29,969 bases of DNA from an uncultured Clostridium sp. (GCA_934746785.1 CAKVFO010000020.1:1-29969); one strand, 5' to 3'; shown: positions 1-7,348, counted from the first letter of the stretch. Notes: generated by a model from the letters alone, not told the origin. Translations and numbers: made by a program.

Positions 1-77
1 ATTGGACGACTTACATATCAGAAAGCCAGTTATAATCAGTGCTCACTCTCAAAAAAAGTTTTTAATTTCCTATACGT
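1..77 (+). repeat. 3' tail of a dispersed ~290-bp structured repeat (partial copy)
   Basis: This is the terminal part of the same repeat found complete at 78-368 and 6206-6498. From about position 10 it matches their last ~70 bases, including ATATCAGAAAGC, AATCAGTGCTC and the end CTATACGT. It is cut by the window edge and joins head to tail onto the next full copy, so at least two units abut here. It is non-coding. Confidence 0.8.
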
Positions 78-368
78 GTACAAAGTGGCTGACGCCACGC
101 TTTTCAGCGCAGGAAGCCACTTTGTTACAGCCTGTCAAAAGGTTCTAAAATCAAAATTGGAGGATAGAAGTAATATTTTTATGCTCCAAATCACAACCAG
201 TCGCTTAAAAATATTGCTTCTACCTCCTTAAATACTAACGAAAATTTTGCTTTTCGGTTCTTTTGCGACACTACATTTTTCTTTTTAACGTATTGGAAAG
301 CTTGCATATCAGAAAGCCAGTAATAATCAGCACTCCCTCTCAAAAGAAGTTTTTAATTTCCTATACGT
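78..368 (+). repeat. Full copy of dispersed ~290-bp structured non-coding repeat
   Basis: This copy is nearly identical to 6206-6498 apart from scattered substitutions and small indels. It opens with a hairpin whose 10-bp arms CAAAGTGGCT (81-90) and AGCCACTTTG (115-124) enclose a second short pairing. It continues with a long imperfect palindrome: CAAAAGGTTCTAAAA and AGAAGTAATATTTTT on the left pair with AAAAATATTGCTTCT and GGTTCTTTTG on the right. It ends in CTATACGT. I see no credible reading frame. Near-complementary ends (GTACA at the start, TATAC at the end) suggest a small non-autonomous mobile element or a structured RNA; the family is not recognised. Confidence 0.8.
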
Positions 369-481
369 TTAAAAAAATAAGGGTAATAAAAGTTAAACTT
401 TCAGATGAAGTGACAGAAACTTTAGTAACTAATATCTATGTTGACGACATTGAGTGCACGCCCATGCTGGGCGCACTATAA
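368..481 (+). pseudogene. Possible remnant of a coding 3' end after the repeat
   Basis: Directly after the repeat, one frame reads protein-like to a stop: KVKLSDEVTETLVTNIYVDD, then a short tail ending at 481. It has no ribosome site and its only upstream ATG lies inside the repeat, so it is not an intact gene. A GC-rich hairpin (453-477, arms with CGCCCA and TGGGCG) overlaps its last codons. It may be the 3' remnant of a gene interrupted by the repeat, or chance. The family is not recognised. Confidence 0.25.
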
Positions 482-486
482 AAATA

Positions 487-514
487 AAGCTTGATTAATT
501 TTCTAATCAAGCTT
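487..514 (-). terminator. Intrinsic terminator of the HD-domain gene
   Basis: Perfect 11-bp stem AAGCTTGATTA / TAATCAAGCTT with a 6-nt loop. On the minus strand it is followed by a T-rich tract (TTTATTTTTA). It overlaps the stop codon at 503-505. Confidence 0.85.
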
Positions 515-1117
515 CATTTCCCTAAATTTATCAACTTCTTTTTTTATTTTAATCTTATCCTCATTTGTAAGATTTTCTCTTCCAAATCTATCACTTAAAA
601 ATACATAGGATATATCATTTATATCAACATTTTTCTTTAATCCTTGCATATCTGCAAAAGGAAGTTTATTCATAATATATAGCAAATGCATATGATATCT
701 AATCATCTTACAAACCTTATTTTTAAACTCTTTATCTTGAATAAAATTATTTAAAAACAACATGCCATCTTCTTCTCCAGCCTTATCATGATTATAAGAT
801 GTCCATCTGCCTTTTCTAAGTTTAGTGGTCTTAATTTTACCAATATCATGCAATAACAAGCACCACATAAAAGCGCGCCTATCATTTACTTTTTCTCTAT
901 ACTTAGCACCTTCATCTACTACCATCATTGTATGAATCCATACATTTCCTTCTGGATGATGTTTTGGTGATTGCTGCATCTCTTCTAATTTCTTTAATTC
1001 CCTAAAAGGTTTATGATTTAACAATCCATTATCTTTAATTTTATTCAAAAATAATGAAGGTTTTTCATCCTTTAATAAATGTTGTTCTATTTCTTTAAAT
1101 AATTTAATATCATTCAT
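503..1117 (-). CDS. HD-domain phosphohydrolase-like protein
   Basis: A 204-residue cytosolic protein with an HD-superfamily metal-dependent phosphohydrolase core. The visible metal ligands are H62 in the HPEGNVWIHT segment, the H90-D91 doublet in LLLHDIGK, and H110-D111 in SYNHDKAG. The HPEGNVWIHT spacing resembles the HD domain attached to bacterial CCA-adding enzymes, but the nucleotidyltransferase domain is absent, so it is probably a stand-alone HD hydrolase of unknown substrate (a nucleotide or cyclic phosphate is likely from the superfamily). The start is well placed: AAGGAGG lies 8 nt upstream of the ATG. A strong terminator overlaps the stop. It is codirectional with the preceding unknown gene, 60 bp away. 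The fold is clear; the function is not. Confidence 0.85.
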   Translation of the reverse strand: MNDIKLFKEIEQHLLKDEKPSLFLNKIKDNGLLNHKPFRELKKLEEMQQSPKHHPEGNVWIHTMMVVDEGAKYREKVNDRRAFMWCLLLHDIGKIKTTKLRKGRWTSYNHDKAGEEDGMLFLNNFIQDKEFKNKVCKMIRYHMHLLYIMNKLPFADMQGLKKNVDINDISYVFLSDRFGRENLTNEDKIKIKKEVDKFREMKLD

Positions 1118-1177
1118 AAAGTTTATCCTCCTTAAAAGTTCTATCTTTAGTATCCCCTTAACAGAATATATATTAAC

Positions 1178-1924
1178 TTAAATTTTCTTTTTCAATAAAA
1201 TAAGATTTCTTCCAAAATGATTAACTTTCTGGATCTTAAATCCACACTCACGCAATTTTTTAACCTCATATTTTTCTAAATCTTCCTCATAAATTATAAA
1301 TTCAAAAATATTACATATCTGCCCAAAAATTAAACAAAGCCTGCTTCCACTCCAAAGAAATACATTATTCAAGATAGTATCACTAATATTATCATTAAGC
1401 TGTATATTCCCTATAATATAACTTTTTTTATTCATCCCTAAAAGAAAAGTAATTATTCCAACAACTCTTTTATCATTACTTATTGATACAAAAATCAAAT
1501 TAGTTAAGGGATTTTCGCTGATTTTATTAATATTTTCTTCATATTGTTCATACCCTTTTGCCAAGGCACTAAATACTCCTACTCTATATCTTTCATAATC
1601 TTTATTTAAAGAAACATCTATTTTAAATTTAAAATCTTTTCCACTATATTTATACATATCTTCAAATGGATCTTCTCCACACCATTCAATTATATCTTCT
1701 GTATATAATTTGTGTAACTTATCCCAAATAATAAAATAGGAACTTGAATTATTGATATCAAATTTATATTGAAGTTTTACTTTTATTTCGCCCACACTAC
1801 TTTTCTCATTAGCTATAATAAATCTTTCAATATTATCAAGTTCATATTTAGATACTAATTTTTTATTAACTTTAAAACTATACTCTCCTCTTATAAAATC
1901 ATATTCTCTATTGAACTTATTCAT
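1178..1924 (-). CDS. Unrecognised 248-residue protein, weakly GNAT-like
   Basis: I do not recognise the family with confidence. It is a soluble, lysine- and isoleucine-rich protein with no signal peptide and no convincing membrane segment. The middle segment (FVSISNDKRVVGIITFLLG, about residues 146-164) followed by a conserved-looking C-terminus (KKLRECGFKIQKVNHFGRN) has the rhythm of a GNAT acetyltransferase fold: a beta strand on each side of a cofactor site, then a final 'GF' strand. I could not identify a proper acetyl-CoA pyrophosphate loop, so this is only a suggestion. The ATG is preceded by AAGGGGTG at a reasonable distance. It is in tandem with the downstream HD gene (60-bp gap) and may be cotranscribed with it. 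Confidence 0.7.
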   Translation of the reverse strand: MNKFNREYDFIRGEYSFKVNKKLVSKYELDNIERFIIANEKSSVGEIKVKLQYKFDINNSSSYFIIWDKLHKLYTEDIIEWCGEDPFEDMYKYSGKDFKFKIDVSLNKDYERYRVGVFSALAKGYEQYEENINKISENPLTNLIFVSISNDKRVVGIITFLLGMNKKSYIIGNIQLNDNISDTILNNVFLWSGSRLCLIFGQICNIFEFIIYEEDLEKYEVKKLRECGFKIQKVNHFGRNLILLKKKI

Positions 1925-1980
1925 GAAAGCGCACCCCTTACAGACAATATTTTACAATATTTGTTCATATATGTAAATAA

Positions 1981-2008
1981 AGATAGATAGGCAATCACCT
2001 ATCTATCT
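1981..2008 (-). terminator. Intrinsic terminator after hslO
   Basis: Perfect 11-bp stem AGATAGATAGG / CCTATCTATCT with loop CAATCA, just beyond the hslO stop on the minus strand and followed by TTTATTTAC. Confidence 0.85.
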
Positions 2009-2016
2009 CTTTTAAA

Positions 2017-2898
2017 TTATTTAGCTTTTTCTAAAAGCTCCTTAATATCTTCTGGTGTAAATACATATTTCTTATTACAGAAATGACATACAACTTCTTC
2101 ATTTTTTTGTTCATCATATATTTCTTTCAAATCTTTTTCGCCAATACTTATTAATGCTTTTTCAACTCTTTCTCTTGAACAGTCACATACGTACTTTGGT
2201 TCATTAGCAAATTCAAGTTTTAAATCCATATCCTCAAATATATATTCTAAAATTTCTTCAATTGTCTTTCCCTCAGTTATCATTGTTGTTATAGATGGAA
2301 CTTCTTCTAATCTATACATTAAAATATCTGCAAGTAATGGATCTGCATCAGGCATCATTTGAATTATAAATCCTCCTGCCGCCTTAATCGATAAATCCTT
2401 ATCTACCAATACTCCTAATGAAACTGCTGAAGGTGTTTGTTCAGATACTGTATAGTAATAAGTTAAATCTTCTGCAATTTCACCTGAATGAATTGGCACT
2501 TGTCCTACATATGGATCTTTTAACCCTAAATCTCTAATAACATATAAAATACCATTAGTACCTACTGCTCCACCAACATCTAATTTTCCATTTGCATTTA
2601 AAGGAAGATTAACATATGGATTTCCTATAAAACCTTTTACTGATGCATCATTATGAGCTGTAACTGTAATACCTTTAGCTTCTCCTCCTCCATTTATCTT
2701 CAAAGTTAAAATATCTTTATCTGACTTTAAATCTGTTCCCATTAAAGCTGCTGCTGTAAGCATTCTTCCAAGTGCTGCTGCAGCTACTGGTGTACACTGA
2801 TGTACACTTGTTCCATCTTCAACCAGATTAGTAGTAATCCCCCCTATAACTCTAATCATACCATCTTTTGCAGTTCCTCTAACTATTCTATCCTTCAT
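2017..2898 (-). CDS. hslO: Hsp33 redox-regulated chaperonin
   Basis: A 293-residue cytoplasmic holdase chaperone that is activated by oxidation and protects unfolding proteins. The length and the N-terminal Hsp33 fold are typical of the family. The zinc-binding redox switch is complete: C238-x-C240 (VCDCS) and C271-x-x-C274 (VCHFCNKKYVF). In the family these cysteines hold Zn when reduced and form disulfides under oxidative stress. It starts only 2 nt after the stop of the upstream methyltransferase gene, and its ribosome site GGAGGAATAA lies inside that gene's 3' end, so the two are very probably translationally coupled. A strong terminator follows. Confidence 0.97.
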   Translation of the reverse strand: MKDRIVRGTAKDGMIRVIGGITTNLVEDGTSVHQCTPVAAAALGRMLTAAALMGTDLKSDKDILTLKINGGGEAKGITVTAHNDASVKGFIGNPYVNLPLNANGKLDVGGAVGTNGILYVIRDLGLKDPYVGQVPIHSGEIAEDLTYYYTVSEQTPSAVSLGVLVDKDLSIKAAGGFIIQMMPDADPLLADILMYRLEEVPSITTMITEGKTIEEILEYIFEDMDLKLEFANEPKYVCDCSRERVEKALISIGEKDLKEIYDEQKNEEVVCHFCNKKYVFTPEDIKELLEKAK

Positions 2899-2900
2899 GT

Positions 2901-3647
2901 TTATTCCTCCACATTCTTTTTTACAACATATAAAATTCTTTCACTTTTATCATTTACTTTATTTGAAGTATATCCATCATATTTATTCAATATTGAAAAT
3001 CCTATACTTTTTAATATTTCTTCAATATAATCCTCTCTGTAAGCTCTTTCATGATGCTCTTCTTGAAATTTTTCATACTGATTTTTATCCTTAACAAAAA
3101 ATGTAAGATACATACTTACAACTTCATCTTCAAATACATTTTCCCATGAATAAAACACCTTTTCATCATCATGTATATATATATTATCACCTAATATATT
3201 AGAAAGTTTGTAATAAGAATTTATATCAAATACAAATATACCATTATCTTTTAAATGATTAAATACTCCTTGTAAATAATCTTTTAAGTCCTCATCATCT
3301 AGAATATAATTAGTCGAATCAAGCATACAGCTTATTAAGTCAAACTCTTGCCCCAAGTCTAATTCAACCATATCCTGACATATTACTTGAGCATTTATAT
3401 TTTTTTCTTGAAATTTATCATAAGCCTGCATAAGCATGTCATCTGATAAGTCAACAGCATAAATATTTTTAAATTCACCTGCCATCTTTTCTGTAACATT
3501 TCCTGTTCCACAAGCTAAATCTAAATAGTCTTTTTTTTCTATATTATTTTCTTTTATGATTTCCTTTAATCTCTTTGTTATTAAATCATAATCAATATCT
3601 TCATATATTAACTTATCATATATCTTTGCAAATTCGCCGTATACCAT
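2901..3647 (-). CDS. Class I SAM-dependent methyltransferase
   Basis: A 248-residue cytosolic methyltransferase with the Rossmann-type class I fold. Motif I, which binds S-adenosylmethionine, is clear at about residues 42-52 (LDLACGTGNVT). The acidic end of strand beta-2 (IYAVDLSDDML), the CQDMVELDL segment and the hydrophobic strand ISCMLDSTNYI fit the standard order of motifs. The substrate cannot be read from sequence. The ATG is preceded by GGGGGAG at a short distance. It is first in a two-gene unit with hslO, separated by 2 nt, driven by a good promoter at 3684-3712. Linkage to hslO is common in clostridia but does not reveal the substrate. Confidence 0.9.
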   Translation of the reverse strand: MVYGEFAKIYDKLIYEDIDYDLITKRLKEIIKENNIEKKDYLDLACGTGNVTEKMAGEFKNIYAVDLSDDMLMQAYDKFQEKNINAQVICQDMVELDLGQEFDLISCMLDSTNYILDDEDLKDYLQGVFNHLKDNGIFVFDINSYYKLSNILGDNIYIHDDEKVFYSWENVFEDEVVSMYLTFFVKDKNQYEKFQEEHHERAYREDYIEEILKSIGFSILNKYDGYTSNKVNDKSERILYVVKKNVEE

Positions 3648-3683
3648 GAGCTCTCCCCCATATGTTTTATAATTACTACAAAT

Positions 3684-3712
3684 ATATTAAGGCTAATCGC
3701 AAATTAAGTCAA
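3684..3712 (-). promoter_or_regulatory. Vegetative promoter of the methyltransferase-hslO unit
   Basis: On the minus strand, -35 TTGACT (3707-3712), a 17-nt spacer, and -10 TAATAT (3684-3689). The -35 box overlaps the stop codon of the upstream spore-protein gene, so the two genes are separately transcribed. Confidence 0.75.
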
Positions 3713-3963
3713 TTTTTTCTTCCTAAAATCTCATTATTAGTCGGTATATGAAGTTCCTTTTTTCTCTTTGTCATTATTCCACCTATACGTCCTGTTTCTT
3801 CTGCAGTAAGCCCTCCCCATCCTAACGAATCAACTTTATCTTTAAGTCCTAATTCTTCTGCAATTTCATATTTTATTTTTTCTCTTTGAATCTCTTCTTT
3901 TGTTAATTCCTTATTACTTTTCAATTTTGCTTTTATTATTTTTTTTAATGGTGTGTTACCCAA
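3709..3963 (-). CDS. Alpha/beta-type small acid-soluble spore protein
   Basis: An 84-residue basic protein with the core of alpha/beta-type SASPs, which coat and protect spore DNA and are later digested by the GPR protease. The recognisable blocks are KYEIAEELGL (about residues 31-40), which includes the usual protease-site context, and TAEETGRIGGIMTKRK (about 53-68), the second conserved DNA-binding block. The lysine-rich N-terminal extension (residues 1-28) is longer than in the major SASPs, as in minor clostridial types. The start is a TTG preceded by AGGAGGG at 8-9 nt. Expression is expected in the forespore under sigma-G from family knowledge; I could not identify a clear sigma-G promoter. 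Confidence 0.9.
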   Translation of the reverse strand: MGNTPLKKIIKAKLKSNKELTKEEIQREKIKYEIAEELGLKDKVDSLGWGGLTAEETGRIGGIMTKRKKELHIPTNNEILGRKN

Positions 3964-4055
3964 AATATATCCCTCCTATTATATTTTCTCAATTCTATTG
4001 TTTCCATCTTTTATTAATCTATGTATTATAATTTCTATATTTTTTTTTATAAGCC

Positions 4056-4107
4056 TTGATATTTTAAGCTGTTTTATCTAATATTTAATTAGTATATTCA
4101 ATATACT
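4056..4107 (+). promoter_or_regulatory. dapA promoter with palindromic operator candidate
   Basis: -35 TTGATA (4056-4061), 17-nt spacer, -10 TAATAT (4079-4084). Transcription would begin near 4091, exactly where a perfect 8-bp palindrome with a 1-nt centre sits: AGTATATTCAATATACT (4091-4107). That placement is typical of a repressor operator. The regulator is unknown. Confidence 0.55.
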
Positions 4108-4111
4108 ATAT

Positions 4112-4257
4112 CAGAATAAAGAAATATTTTACTTGGGGCTGTAGTAGCTTTCTTTATATTCTGTATTTGTAATTAAAAATATCATGTACAATCAACTTGA
4201 AAGCTTTTATTGTATATGATATATGAGAAAACTAATATATTTTTTCAAATTACAAAT
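4112..4257 (+). promoter_or_regulatory. Structured 5' leader upstream of dapA
   Basis: The 329-bp gap before dapA is not empty. Three pairings can be drawn in the predicted transcript. P1 joins CAGAATAAAGAAA (4112-4124) to TTTCTTTATATTCTG (4149-4163) and carries a loop containing CTTGGGGCTGTAGTAGC. P2 joins ATTTGTAAT (4165-4173) to ATTACAAAT (4249-4257). Nested in it, P3 joins ATCATGTACAAT (4181-4192) to ATTGTATATGAT (4209-4220). The ribosome site GGAGG follows at 4281. It does not match a lysine riboswitch or a T-box as I know them. Some of these repeats could instead be DNA operators. Confidence 0.45.
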
Positions 4258-4292
4258 GAAAATGTATAAGAAAAAAGATTGGAGGATTTCAA

Positions 4293-5171
4293 ATGTCAAT
4301 ATTTGAAGGTTCTGGTGTAGCACTTGTTACTCCTTTTAACGAAAAAGGTGTAGATTATGAAAAATTAAGAGAATTATTAAACTGGCATGTTGAAAATGAA
4401 ACTGATGCTATTATTATTTGTGGAACTACAGGCGAAGCAACAACAATGACAGAAGATGAAAAAAAGAAAACTATTAAATTTACAGTGGATGTTATAGGCA
4501 AAAGAATTCCTGTTATTGCAGGAACTGGCTCTAATAATACAGCATCTTCAATACAAATGAGCAAATACGCAGAAAGCGTTGGTGTCGATGGTCTTCTTGT
4601 AATCACCCCTTACTATAATAAAACAAATTCTAAAGGGTTATTTAAACATTTTGAAGCAATAAATAATTCAGTCAATATTCCTATAATAGTTTATAATGTA
4701 CCTGGAAGAACTGGTATGAATATAACGCCTAAACAATTAGTTAAACTTGCTAAATTATCTAACGTAAAAGCTATAAAAGAAGCCAGCGGAAATATAAGTC
4801 AAGTTGCTGAAATGAAAGCATTAGTAGGAGATTCAATAGATATATATTCAGGAAATGATGATCAGATAGTTCCTATTATGTCTCTTGGTGGAAAGGGAGT
4901 TATTTCTGTTTTAGCTAACGTAATTCCAAAAACTGTGCATGATATGACTCATGCTTACTTAAAAGGTGATATAAACAAATCACTAAATCTACAAATTAAG
5001 AACCTTGAGTTATGCAATAATTTATTTATAGAAACAAACCCTATTCCTGTTAAAACAGCCCTTAATATGATGGGAATGAAAGTTGGACCTTTAAGACTTC
5101 CTTTATATGAAATGGATTCAAATAACGAAGCAACTTTAAAGGCAACTTTAAAAAAATACAATTTAATTTAA
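4293..5171 (+). CDS. dapA: 4-hydroxy-tetrahydrodipicolinate synthase
   Basis: A 292-residue enzyme, normal length for DapA. It condenses pyruvate with aspartate semialdehyde, the first committed step to diaminopimelate (cell wall) and lysine, and in spore formers also supplies dipicolinate. The class I aldolase TIM barrel is intact: GTTGEAT at residues 44-50 holds the paired threonines, Y134 in VYNVPGRTG, and the Schiff-base lysine K162 in AIKEASGN. R139 would bind the aldehyde carboxylate. GGAGG lies 7 nt before the ATG. It is followed by dapB after 10 bp, so the two form an operon. The leader upstream carries a promoter, a palindrome and several stem-loops that may control it. Confidence 0.98.
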   Translation: MSIFEGSGVALVTPFNEKGVDYEKLRELLNWHVENETDAIIICGTTGEATTMTEDEKKKTIKFTVDVIGKRIPVIAGTGSNNTASSIQMSKYAESVGVDGLLVITPYYNKTNSKGLFKHFEAINNSVNIPIIVYNVPGRTGMNITPKQLVKLAKLSNVKAIKEASGNISQVAEMKALVGDSIDIYSGNDDQIVPIMSLGGKGVISVLANVIPKTVHDMTHAYLKGDINKSLNLQIKNLELCNNLFIETNPIPVKTALNMMGMKVGPLRLPLYEMDSNNEATLKATLKKYNLI

Positions 5172-5181
5172 GGAGAGATAT

Positions 5182-5934
5182 ATGATTAAAGTTATTTTAA
5201 ATGGCTGCTCAGGTAAAATGGGCAAAATGGTTATTGCCTCAGCAGAGCAATTTCAAAACATGGAAATAGTTGCAGGAATCGATAAATTTAAAGCTGAATT
5301 AGGATTCCCTATATTCGATACACCTGCTGATGTTAATATTGATTATGATGTTCTTTTAGACTTTTCTAGAGCTGATGCTCTAAATGGACTTTTAGATTTA
5401 ACAAAAAAAACAAAAAAACCTTTAGTTATTTGTTCAACTGGTTTTACAAAAGAACAATTAGAACTTATAGATGAAAAGAGCAAAACACTTCCTCTATTTA
5501 GATCTGCAAACATGTCCCTTGGGATTAATTTAATTAACTCTCTTTTAAAGAAAGTTGCTCCTCTTCTTTATGGAAACTACGATATAGAAATCGTTGAAAA
5601 ACACCATAATCAAAAGGTTGATTCACCTTCTGGAACTGCAATTTTACTTGCAGATACTATTAAGGATTCTTTAAAAGATGAAACTGAATATGTATATGGA
5701 CGTGAAGGTCATCACAAAAGAGAACAAAAAGAAATAGGAATTCACGCTATAAGAGGCGGTGGAATTGTTGGAGATCACGATGTAATATTTGCCGGAACTG
5801 GTGAAGTTATTGAATTAAGCCACAAAGCAATATCAAGAGAAGTATTTGCTATTGGTGCATTAAAGGCATGTGAATTTATGAGCAAGGTTTCAGAGCCTGG
5901 ACTTTATAATATGGACAACGTAATTAACCTATAA
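5182..5934 (+). CDS. dapB: 4-hydroxy-tetrahydrodipicolinate reductase
   Basis: A 250-residue NAD(P)H-dependent reductase, slightly short but within the range of clostridial DapB. It takes the DapA product to tetrahydrodipicolinate in the same pathway. The N-terminal nucleotide-binding loop is GCSGKMGKMV (residues 8-17). The catalytic and substrate-binding signature is EKHHNQKVDSPSGTA (about 139-152), containing the tandem histidines 141-142, K145 and the SGT anion pocket. The AAGGAGAG ribosome site starts right at the dapA stop, so the genes are probably coupled. A strong terminator follows immediately, so the operon is just these two genes. Confidence 0.98.
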   Translation: MIKVILNGCSGKMGKMVIASAEQFQNMEIVAGIDKFKAELGFPIFDTPADVNIDYDVLLDFSRADALNGLLDLTKKTKKPLVICSTGFTKEQLELIDEKSKTLPLFRSANMSLGINLINSLLKKVAPLLYGNYDIEIVEKHHNQKVDSPSGTAILLADTIKDSLKDETEYVYGREGHHKREQKEIGIHAIRGGGIVGDHDVIFAGTGEVIELSHKAISREVFAIGALKACEFMSKVSEPGLYNMDNVINL

Positions 5935-5939
5935 TTTCC

Positions 5940-5976
5940 AAAAGCATGGATAGATAATATATCTTTCCATGCTTTT
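5940..5976 (+). terminator. Terminator of the dapA-dapB operon
   Basis: 11-bp stem AAAAGCATGGA / TCCATGCTTTT, with a small inner pairing in the loop (AGATA / TATCT), followed by TTTTTGCATTTTTT. Confidence 0.9.
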
Positions 5977-6038
5977 TGCATTTTTTCACTCAACTTAGTT
6001 AATACTATTTTAAAAGATAGTTTAAAGGAGGTATTATT

Positions 6039-6194
6039 ATGACAAAAGACAGTCAGCCTGATAATAAAAAGGCTAGAATGGAAAAATGTAATTATCAAAC
6101 ACCTATAGCTAGTGAAGAAGGTAAAAACCATAACAGAACTCAAAAAAAACATTCTGTAAAGAGACAAGGATTTCAAAACGATCATATAAATTAG
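6039..6194 (+). CDS. Small hydrophilic protein, unknown function (51 aa)
   Basis: A short gene starting at an ATG with an excellent ribosome site, AAAGGAGG, 8 nt upstream. The product begins MTKDSQPDNKKARMEKCNYQ and ends GFQNDHIN. It is very hydrophilic, rich in Lys, Asn, Gln and His, with one cysteine, no signal peptide and no membrane segment. I do not recognise the family. Small basic proteins of this kind in clostridia are often spore- or stress-related, but nothing in the sequence proves that. It stands alone between the dapB terminator and a copy of the dispersed repeat. Confidence 0.6.
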   Translation: MTKDSQPDNKKARMEKCNYQTPIASEEGKNHNRTQKKHSVKRQGFQNDHIN

Positions 6195-6205
6195 AATTTA
6201 TACAC

Positions 6206-6498
6206 ACGTACAAAGTGGCTGACACCACGCTTTTTAGCGCAGGAAGCCACTTTGTTAAAGCCTGTCAAAAGGTTCTAAAAGCAAATTATGGGAGAATAGA
6301 AGTAATATTTTTATGTTCCAAATCACAACCAGTCGCTTAAAATATTACTTCTACCTCCTTTAATACTAACGGAAATTTTGCTTTTTGGTTCTTTTGCCGG
6401 CCTACAATTATTTTTTAACGTTTTTGAAAACTTACATATCAGAAAGCTAGTAATAATCAGTGCTCAATCTCAAAAAAAGTTTTAAATTTCCTATACGT
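6206..6498 (+). repeat. Full copy of dispersed ~290-bp structured repeat
   Basis: Second complete copy of the element at 78-368, in the same orientation. It begins ACGTACAAAG and ends CCTATACGT, whose reverse complement begins ACGTATAGG, so the ends form a short imperfect inverted repeat. The first hairpin (CAAAGTGGCT ... AGCCACTTTG) and the long imperfect palindrome with AGAAGTAATATTTTT are conserved. In the stems some substitutions stay paired: the AATATTGCTTCT arm of copy 1 is AATATTACTTCT here, which changes a G-U into an A-U pair. The stretch 6195-6579 holds only this repeat and the following terminator. Confidence 0.85.
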
Positions 6499-6500
6499 TA

Positions 6501-6528
6501 AAAAAGCAGCTATAAAAGCTGCTTTTTT
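6501..6528 (-). terminator. Bidirectional terminator downstream of the SSB-like gene
   Basis: Stem AAAAAGCAGCT / AGCTGCTTTTT around loop ATAAA. It has a T-run on either strand. It starts two bases after the end of the repeat element. Confidence 0.85.
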
Positions 6529-6579
6529 AATTTGGAAGTTTATTCTTATGTGGTTCATTCTCATAAAACATTAATAGAT

Positions 6580-7236
6580 TTAAACTGCATCTGTTTCGTC
6601 TTGTGATGTGGATTCTTCTTTTGGTAACTTTTCCATCTTAGAAATAGAAACTTCATATGCAATTTTCTTTATAACTTCAGTTTCTGAAATCTTTTTTTGG
6701 TATTCTCTGCTTTGTAATCTTCCCCATACTCTTATATTATCTCCAACATTTAATGATTGGCAGAATCTTGAGTTTCTTCCCCAAGCGATAGTTGGTATAT
6801 AATCTGACTTATTATAAGCTCTATTAACAGCTAATAATACATCAGCTATTTCTCTACCAAATGGAGTAGTTCTGTATACTGGTTCCTTACATATAAAACC
6901 ATCTAGATATATTTCATTTGGATTTTTGCTTTTTTCTATACAAGGTTCTATATTTCTTGCAAATACAGTTAAAATTAGCTTATTAGATCCATCTATAAAC
7001 TTATTATAAGATCTTAATTGTCCCTCAACAATTATTTCTTTGCCGATACTTAAATCTAATCCATTAATCAATCTCTCAGATACTGTAATATTCAACAAAT
7101 CAACTGAATCACTTAATCTCATAACTTCAATATTGAAGCTATAGAATCCTTCCCCATACATTTCATGACTGAACTCTAGTTCAGATGCTACCTTACCTTC
7201 TAGGTATATTTTGTTATTTAACATTAAATTATCCAT
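6580..7236 (-). CDS. Single-stranded DNA-binding protein with two OB folds
   Basis: A 218-residue protein made of two consecutive OB-fold domains. The first spans about residues 5-100 (NNKIYLEGKVASELEF ... GKEIIVEGQLRSYNKF), the second about 107-200 (NEIYLDGFICKEPVYRT ... GDNIRVWGRLQSREYQKK). Both show the SSB/PriB pattern of a strand ending in 'G' followed by an acidic or aromatic turn, and the second has the typical GDNIRVWGRLQSREY finish. The acidic end (EESTSQDETDAV) resembles the partner-binding tail of SSB but lacks the usual DIPF ending. It is therefore probably a clostridial accessory SSB, not the main replication SSB. Its promoter is at 7307-7336 and a strong terminator follows. Confidence 0.85.
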   Translation of the reverse strand: MDNLMLNNKIYLEGKVASELEFSHEMYGEGFYSFNIEVMRLSDSVDLLNITVSERLINGLDLSIGKEIIVEGQLRSYNKFIDGSNKLILTVFARNIEPCIEKSKNPNEIYLDGFICKEPVYRTTPFGREIADVLLAVNRAYNKSDYIPTIAWGRNSRFCQSLNVGDNIRVWGRLQSREYQKKISETEVIKKIAYEVSISKMEKLPKEESTSQDETDAV

Positions 7237-7306
7237 TTGTAACCCCTCTCTCCCTTAGTAATAACTTAATTCAAAATAAAGAAGACCCCCACAAGTACAT
7301 ATTTCC

Positions 7307-7336
7307 ATTATAATACATTTAATGTTTAGTTTTCAA
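7307..7336 (-). promoter_or_regulatory. Promoter of the SSB-like gene
   Basis: Minus strand: -35 TTGAAA (7331-7336), 18-nt spacer, -10 TATAAT (7307-7312). It gives a leader of about 65 nt before the ATG. Confidence 0.65.
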
Positions 7337-7348
7337 GCTTATTTGTAA

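Noticed and set aside
1..368. CRISPR-like repetition at the left edge
   Set aside because: The repeated unit is about 290 bp, contains long palindromes, and is not interrupted by unique spacers; no cas genes are present.
263..481. A 72-codon frame that begins inside the repeat and runs to 481
   Set aside because: Its first half is repeat sequence, it has no ribosome site, and the equivalent frame is not kept in the second repeat copy. Only the last part (368-481) is protein-like and is listed as a doubtful remnant.
4112..4257. A lysine riboswitch or T-box upstream of dapA
   Set aside because: The lysine riboswitch is longer with a five-helix junction and conserved cores I cannot find. There is no GGTGGTACCGCG-type T-box sequence, unlike the clear one before valS.
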